Positions 60,164 to 64,000 of a stretch of DNA of 64,000 bases are shown piece by piece. The DNA is taken from positions 1,798,001-1,862,000 of the forward strand of contig JMMB01000007.1 in the NCBI GenBank assembly GCA_000686145.1, in the 5' to 3' direction. The position numbers and the translations under genes were made by a program. The notes under the pieces were generated by a model. The model did not search any database. It saw only the letters and a list, made by a program, of their open reading frames with translations, and had not been told where the DNA came from. The stretch's first letter is position 1. Every line of letters begins with the position of its first letter. The stretch comes from Peptostreptococcaceae bacterium VA2. GTDB lineage: Bacteria; Bacillota; Clostridia; Peptostreptococcales; Peptostreptococcaceae.

Positions 60164-60979
60164 TTAACTTCCGTACATCCTATAATTCAACCTCTTTCCC
60201 CTAATCTCAACCCGATACCCTTTACACATCTCAACTAACCTAATCCCAATAGCCTCATCAATCTCCAAAATCTCCTCAAAACTCTTCTCAGTATTAACAA
60301 TCATAGGCAAATTATTAAAATACCTATGATTAACAAGCTCAAACATAATATTAATATCACTACCACTCACACTACCCTTAAACAAATCATCAACCAAAAG
60401 AACCCTAGCGTTCTTATACCTGTTCATAACCTTGTGATAATAAACCTCATCCATAATATTTTGCTTAACCCTAACAATAACATCCCTATACCCCATATAA
60501 ACAACGCCGACACCACTATCCATAAGCTCATTACAAATAGCCAAAGACAAGTGGGTCTTACCAGACCCAACTTGTCCCATAAACATTATAGAATTATTCC
60601 TACTTCTTTCTATACACTCAAAATCCCTAACATACTTAGTAGCAACTCTATAAGCATTAACAGTTTGAACATCATAAGTATAATTAAAATTATCAAAAGT
60701 CTTGTTCCTAAACTCCTCACTTATACCACTATTTTTAAGTATATCCTCAGCTTCTCTAACTGCCCTACACTCACAAGGGCTAGCCACTCCATCATCTATT
60801 ATAAAAGTCATATCTCTACACTTTTCACACCTATACTCACTATTCTTTTCTAAAGCACTGCAATTCTCTTCTAACAGATTCGATTTCTTCATCTGTTGGT
60901 TTTCTATAAATTCCTTCATTCTCTTCTTCAAGTGTTGTGGCATATTTAGATTTTGAAGGCTCACATTTATACTTTCCAT
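60164..60979 (-). CDS. Phage DnaC-like helicase loader / primosomal ATPase
   Basis: 271 residues from the ATG at 60979, chosen for its GGGGTGA site. An N-terminal helical part contains a zinc-like Cys set (YRCEKCRDM, ASPCECRAV). The AAA+ domain has Walker A GQVGSGKTHLSLAI (about 137-150), Walker B RVLLVDDLFK and a C-terminal arginine region. It should load the replicative helicase. It overlaps the DnaD-like gene by 140 bp in another frame, which is unusual. Its codons are richer in G-ending forms than the host genes. Part of the prophage relic. Confidence 0.82.
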   Translation of the reverse strand: MESINVSLQNLNMPQHLKKRMKEFIENQQMKKSNLLEENCSALEKNSEYRCEKCRDMTFIIDDGVASPCECRAVREAEDILKNSGISEEFRNKTFDNFNYTYDVQTVNAYRVATKYVRDFECIERSRNNSIMFMGQVGSGKTHLSLAICNELMDSGVGVVYMGYRDVIVRVKQNIMDEVYYHKVMNRYKNARVLLVDDLFKGSVSGSDINIMFELVNHRYFNNLPMIVNTEKSFEEILEIDEAIGIRLVEMCKGYRVEIRGKRLNYRMYGS

Positions 60980-61862
60980 AGCTCTCACCCCTATTTTTTA
61001 ACGTTATCTCATAAGCTTTTAAATCATTAATAGATTTTATATTGTTATCACTCCATTGTTTTAAAATTCCATTAATATACCCTTTATTGCACTTTCCCTT
61101 ATCAGTGGCAATTTCTATTGCTCTTTTAAAAAGTTTATAATCTATACTTTCACACACTTCAAATAACCACTGACCAACAATAGGATTTATAAGTCCTACA
61201 TTCTGTTCATATAAAGTTTTAAACTTACTTATATTACTTACAAACTTATTATCTATATCTTCATTATCAGAACTATTTTCACTATCAAAGTTTGAACTAA
61301 ATAGTTTTTGTTTTTCTTTTTCTTTATATTTTTCTTTTTGTTTTTGTTTTTCTTTTTCTTTTTCTTCTTCTTCTTCTTTTTCCCCATAGTGGTTCTCTAA
61401 ACTGTATTCATCTTCAACTACGGGTATAGATACACTATCCATAGTGGTACCTAATTTTAAATTATGTGTATCTATACTGTATCCATACCTATTACACTCC
61501 TTTAAAAATAATTCAATAAGCTTCTTACTCTTAACATTTAATAGCTCTTTTTCTATACACTTTTTAACTTTAGGACTTACAACCTTATTGTGCTTTATCC
61601 AATTCTTTAAAAATAGCTCTTTTGTATCTTCAAAATAAACAATCTTTTCATATTCTTCAAATCTACATATAAGCTTTTCTACAGTCTCACGATTATATCC
61701 AGTTTCTGTTTCTATAATCCTCTTAGGAAGCTCATATATACCACATTGGCTAGTCTTACTATTAGTCATTAAATAAATATAGAAATACTTTTCTTCAGGT
61801 GTTAAATCAAGTACAAAGCCATCTTGCCAATAATCTATGTGTATATGTCTGTAAACTGCCAT
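60840..61862 (-). CDS. Phage DnaD-like replication initiator
   Basis: 340 residues from the ATG at 61862 (GGGGGA site; an ATG 30 nt further out lacks one). The N-terminal winged-helix region is YRHIHIDYWQDGFVLDLTPE, LMTNSKTSQCGIYELPKRII. A low-complexity Glu/Lys/Gln linker follows (about 160-190, encoded by a CTTTTT-type hexamer microsatellite at 61310-61385). The DnaD-like C-terminal domain contains GQWLFEVCESIDYKLFKRAI, KGYINGILKQWSDNNIKSIN. It would open the phage origin and recruit the loader encoded next. The microsatellite is prone to length change. Confidence 0.82.
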   Translation of the reverse strand: MAVYRHIHIDYWQDGFVLDLTPEEKYFYIYLMTNSKTSQCGIYELPKRIIETETGYNRETVEKLICRFEEYEKIVYFEDTKELFLKNWIKHNKVVSPKVKKCIEKELLNVKSKKLIELFLKECNRYGYSIDTHNLKLGTTMDSVSIPVVEDEYSLENHYGEKEEEEEKEKEKQKQKEKYKEKEKQKLFSSNFDSENSSDNEDIDNKFVSNISKFKTLYEQNVGLINPIVGQWLFEVCESIDYKLFKRAIEIATDKGKCNKGYINGILKQWSDNNIKSINDLKAYEITLKNRGESYGKYKCEPSKSKYATTLEEENEGIYRKPTDEEIESVRRELQCFRKE

Positions 61863-61934
61863 ATAAATCCCCCTTTCAATTTTTCTCCCCACATAGTTGA
61901 AATCTATAGTGAGTATTTATCATGTACTAGCGCA

Positions 61935-61998
61935 GACACGAATATATAAGTCGCACCGACATTGCGACTGCCTGGAGGAAGACTTATATATTCGTGTC
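61935..61998. other. Perfect 18-bp hairpin at the recT/dnaD boundary
   Basis: GACACGAATATATAAGTC (61935-61952) is exactly inverted at 61981-61998, with a 28-nt loop that contains a second small inverted pair (TCGCA/TGCGA). There is no T run, so it is not a normal terminator. Its right arm encodes the last residues and stop of the recT fragment. Confidence 0.75.
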
Positions 61999-62340
61999 AA
62001 GCTGTATCTCCTCAACATCTTCTATAGATTCAACTAACAACATATCATTATCAATACTTCCTTTAACACTTTCATCAAATGTAACAGCCTTTTGCATTTC
62101 AATACTTAGTGGTGCATATTTAAGTAGCTTTTTAATAACAGTCTTTTTCGCCATTGAGTCAAACTCTTTTTCCCATATTCCACCTTCAAAGTTTTTAGAA
62201 TACTTCTTACCATGATTTTTAACTTCATCATAAGTCATAAATACAAAGTTATATCCATTTGGTTCTAAATGATAAACTGCATAATATCCAATAACTTTTC
62301 CTCTATCTCCTTTTAAAAGTGGCTTATGAAAAATTTGAAG
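61984..62340 (-). pseudogene. recT: recT fragment, C-terminal half
   Basis: The frame KGDRGKVIGYYAVYHLEPNG, YNFVFMTYDEVKNHGKKYS, FEGGIWEKEFDSMAKKTVIK, KLLKYAPLSIEMQKAV is the C-terminal half of phage RecT, the single-strand annealing recombinase. The first half is gone. At about 62325-62340 the sequence joins an immA fragment on the other strand, so residues before HKPLLKGDRG in this frame are the immA gene read backwards. Confidence 0.85.
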
Positions 62341-62663
62341 GCATTCAATATATTTATATAAATACAAAATTATGTGATTTTGAAAGAAGAATGACTTTAG
62401 CACATGAACTTGGTCATTCAATACTACATCCAGATGTGGATACCTTTGAACTAAAAAAGGTTGCACCTCATTTTCTAGCAAAATACGAAAATGAAGCTAA
62501 TATTTTCGCAGCAGAATTTTTGTTAGGTGATGATATATTAGAAAAATATCCTTGTGAGTCTATATATGATATAGCAAGAGAAGAATGTGTATCTGTTGAT
62601 TTAGTTAAGCTTAAACTTAGTAACTTAGATAAGTCAAAACTAGAAAATCATTTTGCAATTTAA
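62319..62663 (+). pseudogene. immA: immA fragment (ImmA/IrrE metallopeptidase)
   Basis: QYIYINTKLCDFERRMTLAHELGHSIL is the ImmA/IrrE core with HELGH (about residue 30 of this frame), followed by YENEANIFAAEFLLGDDILE with the third zinc ligand. The C-terminal half is complete, but the N-terminal 30-40 residues and any ribosome site are missing. ImmA cleaves phage repressors to start induction. Its fusion to recT removed the repressor region between them. Confidence 0.85.
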
Positions 62664-62707
62664 TATATTATTCTTAGATATGATGCAAAAATACATATTG
62701 GTATATA

Positions 62708-62735
62708 AAAAGAGATCCATAGTGGATCTCTTTGT
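62708..62735. terminator. Terminator between immA relic and murJ
   Basis: AAAGAGATCCA pairs with TGGATCTCTTT (62709-62719 with 62723-62733), with A and T runs on the two sides. Confidence 0.85.
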
Positions 62736-62741
62736 TTTTCA

Positions 62742-64000
62742 TTATGCTCTTTTTAATTTTTTCATAACCATATCCTTAAGCATCTTAACTTCTCTAACCT
62801 TAAACCTACTAATAAGTATACCATAAACAACTGCACCTACTAACACAGATATACCAGTAGCTATAACATCTTGAATAAATCCAGCTCCTAATATAGTGCT
62901 TGATAACTTATACATAAAGTATGTTGCAACACCCATTACTATAGAAGCTACTAAAGACTTTATAAAAGTTCTAAGAATTCTATCTTGTCCATAGTAACTT
63001 ACCTTTTTCTTTAATCCTCTAAATAGTAATAATATACATATTATAGAAGATAAACTAGTAGCAAGTGCTAGTCCACCAAGTCCAAATACTTGCATTAAAG
63101 TAACATCAAAGAATATATTAGCACCCACTGCAATTATCCCATTTATCATAGGTGTTTTAGTATCCTTTAATGAATAGTACACTTTGCTTAGTATATCTCT
63201 AAGGCCATAAGCAATCATACCAACAGAGTAACCTATAAGGGCAATTGCAGTCATTTGAGTAGACTTCTCATCAAAAGCCCCTCTTTCAAATAATATTCTA
63301 ACTATAGGAGTAGCAAGTACTATAGCTCCAACAGTTATAGGAAGTATTATTAAACTTACACAGTTTACACTAGTTGATACTGCATCTGCAAACTTTTTGT
63401 TATCATTATCAGTAGATAACTTTGCAAGTGTAGGATATATAACAGAACCTATACTAGTTATAAATAATCCTAAAACAAAGAAATTAAGCTTATTCGCACT
63501 GTTTAATGCAGATATAACACCATTACCTAAGCTTGAAGCTAAACTTCTATCTACCATAGCATTAACTTGATTTACAGCAACACCTATTAAAACAGGAAGT
63601 ATTAGCCATATCATCTTTTTAAAATACTTGTCTTTAAAATTAACTACAGGCTTAAACTTATATCCATGCTTTATAGCAAAAGGCACTTGGAATAAAAATT
63701 GTGAAGCCATACCTATAAGTGCTCCTACTGCTAGTATATAGAATTTACCAGTAGTACCTGCAATTACCATAGATACAATTATTATAATATTATTTGGAAG
63801 TTGCACCATACCAGGTATAGTGAAGTTTCCTTGTATTTGTAAGTAAGCAGTCATAATATTGCTAAGGCCTATAAATAAAACACCAACTATTATTATCCTT
63901 ACAAACTCAACAGTCATTGCTAACTTTTCACCAGTAAAACTAATAGCAAATAACTTTACTATAGGCTCGGCAAATATATAACCAAATATACTTAAAAATA
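62742..64000 (-). CDS. murJ: Lipid II flippase MurJ/MviN family, partial at the window edge
   Basis: The frame is open to the end of the window and gives 418 C-terminal residues; a Met at 63917 is internal. Features are SIFGYIFAEPIVKLFA, FTIPGMVQLPNNIIIIVSMV, LPVLIGVAVNQVNAMVDRSL with the conserved Arg, YSVGMIAYGLRDILSKVYYS, LKDTKTPMINGIIAVGANI. About 12 of the usual 14 helices are present, and the last residues are basic. It moves lipid-linked peptidoglycan precursors across the membrane. It borders the prophage relic on its right. Confidence 0.85.
   Translation of the reverse strand, partial: FLSIFGYIFAEPIVKLFAISFTGEKLAMTVEFVRIIIVGVLFIGLSNIMTAYLQIQGNFTIPGMVQLPNNIIIIVSMVIAGTTGKFYILAVGALIGMASQFLFQVPFAIKHGYKFKPVVNFKDKYFKKMIWLILPVLIGVAVNQVNAMVDRSLASSLGNGVISALNSANKLNFFVLGLFITSIGSVIYPTLAKLSTDNDNKKFADAVSTSVNCVSLIILPITVGAIVLATPIVRILFERGAFDEKSTQMTAIALIGYSVGMIAYGLRDILSKVYYSLKDTKTPMINGIIAVGANIFFDVTLMQVFGLGGLALATSLSSIICILLLFRGLKKKVSYYGQDRILRTFIKSLVASIVMGVATYFMYKLSSTILGAGFIQDVIATGISVLVGAVVYGILISRFKVREVKMLKDMVMKKLKRA

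Noticed and set aside
60326-60853. 175-codon frame opposite the dnaC-like gene
   Set aside because: Its residues are a mirror of the conserved AAA+ gene's codons, and the minus-strand product has all AAA+ motifs.
61935-61998. Rho-independent terminator
   Set aside because: The stem is strong but no T run follows on either strand, and its loop is long and structured.

Overview
The window is a low-GC chromosome segment from a spore-forming Firmicute. The best fit is a member of the Clostridia in or near the Peptostreptococcaceae (Clostridioides/Paraclostridium/Paeniclostridium type). This rests on the very AT-rich sequence, strong AGGAGG-type ribosome sites, an H-type small acid-soluble spore protein, orphan sporulation-type histidine kinases, an [FeFe] hydrogenase, an ornithine racemase-like enzyme, and Rho-independent terminators after nearly every unit. 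No rRNA, tRNA or CRISPR array was found.

Layout. 0-4.4 kb: acetyl-CoA carboxylase operon accBCDA behind a promoter carrying a FapR-type operator, then sspH. 5-7.7 kb: tyrosine recombinase, self-regulated lexA, deoD. 8-10 kb: a MotA/MotB-like pair that resembles ZorA/ZorB of the Zorya defence system but lacks effectors. 10.5-25.7 kb: mostly housekeeping genes (nhaA, rluF, fabG-like, an orphan kinase, DUF134, a glucosaminidase, an oxidoreductase, vanZ, a U32 protein, proC, yhaM, an [FeFe] hydrogenase), ending in a decayed Bce-type peptide-resistance locus. 26.4-32.5 kb: an accessory stretch with a RelE-like/UvrD/TPR helicase plus coiled-coil partner, a dipeptidase, and an ATPase/TOPRIM pair of OLD/PARIS type. 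32.7-45 kb: an IS30 remnant, a DeoR regulator, a T-box-controlled NhaC-type transporter, ecsC, a GntR operon, a Bax-inhibitor-like protein, a truncated FMN riboswitch fused to a ribD relic, an OPT transporter with a PqqD-like partner, and a large sensor kinase. 45-50.9 kb: three cold-shock genes (two from a tandem duplication), an ornithine racemase, GIY-YIG, and an ABC-F protein behind an attenuator-like leader. 51-55.5 kb: a secreted metalloprotease, an HTH/membrane pair, and DUF1659/DUF2922. 55.5-60 kb: a three-gene operon (small protein, Zn-hook SMC-like ATPase, nuclease-like effector), the best candidate for an unusual defence system. 60.1-62.7 kb: a prophage relic (dnaC-, dnaD-like, recT and immA fragments), followed by a murJ gene running off the window.

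Three themes recur. First, there are several candidate anti-phage systems: ABC-3C/Lamassu-like, OLD/PARIS-like, RelE-UvrD and ZorAB-like. Second, there is heavy gene erosion, with coding tails left beside intact terminators, a two-component pair with internal deletions and a half riboswitch. Third, three genes (proC, the PqqD-like gene and the first gene of the SMC operon) are each out of frame by exactly one extra A in an A8 or A9 run. That pattern points to homopolymer slippage, or to sequencing error, and should be resolved before any of them is called a pseudogene. All functions are inferred from sequence motifs read by eye; no database search was run.
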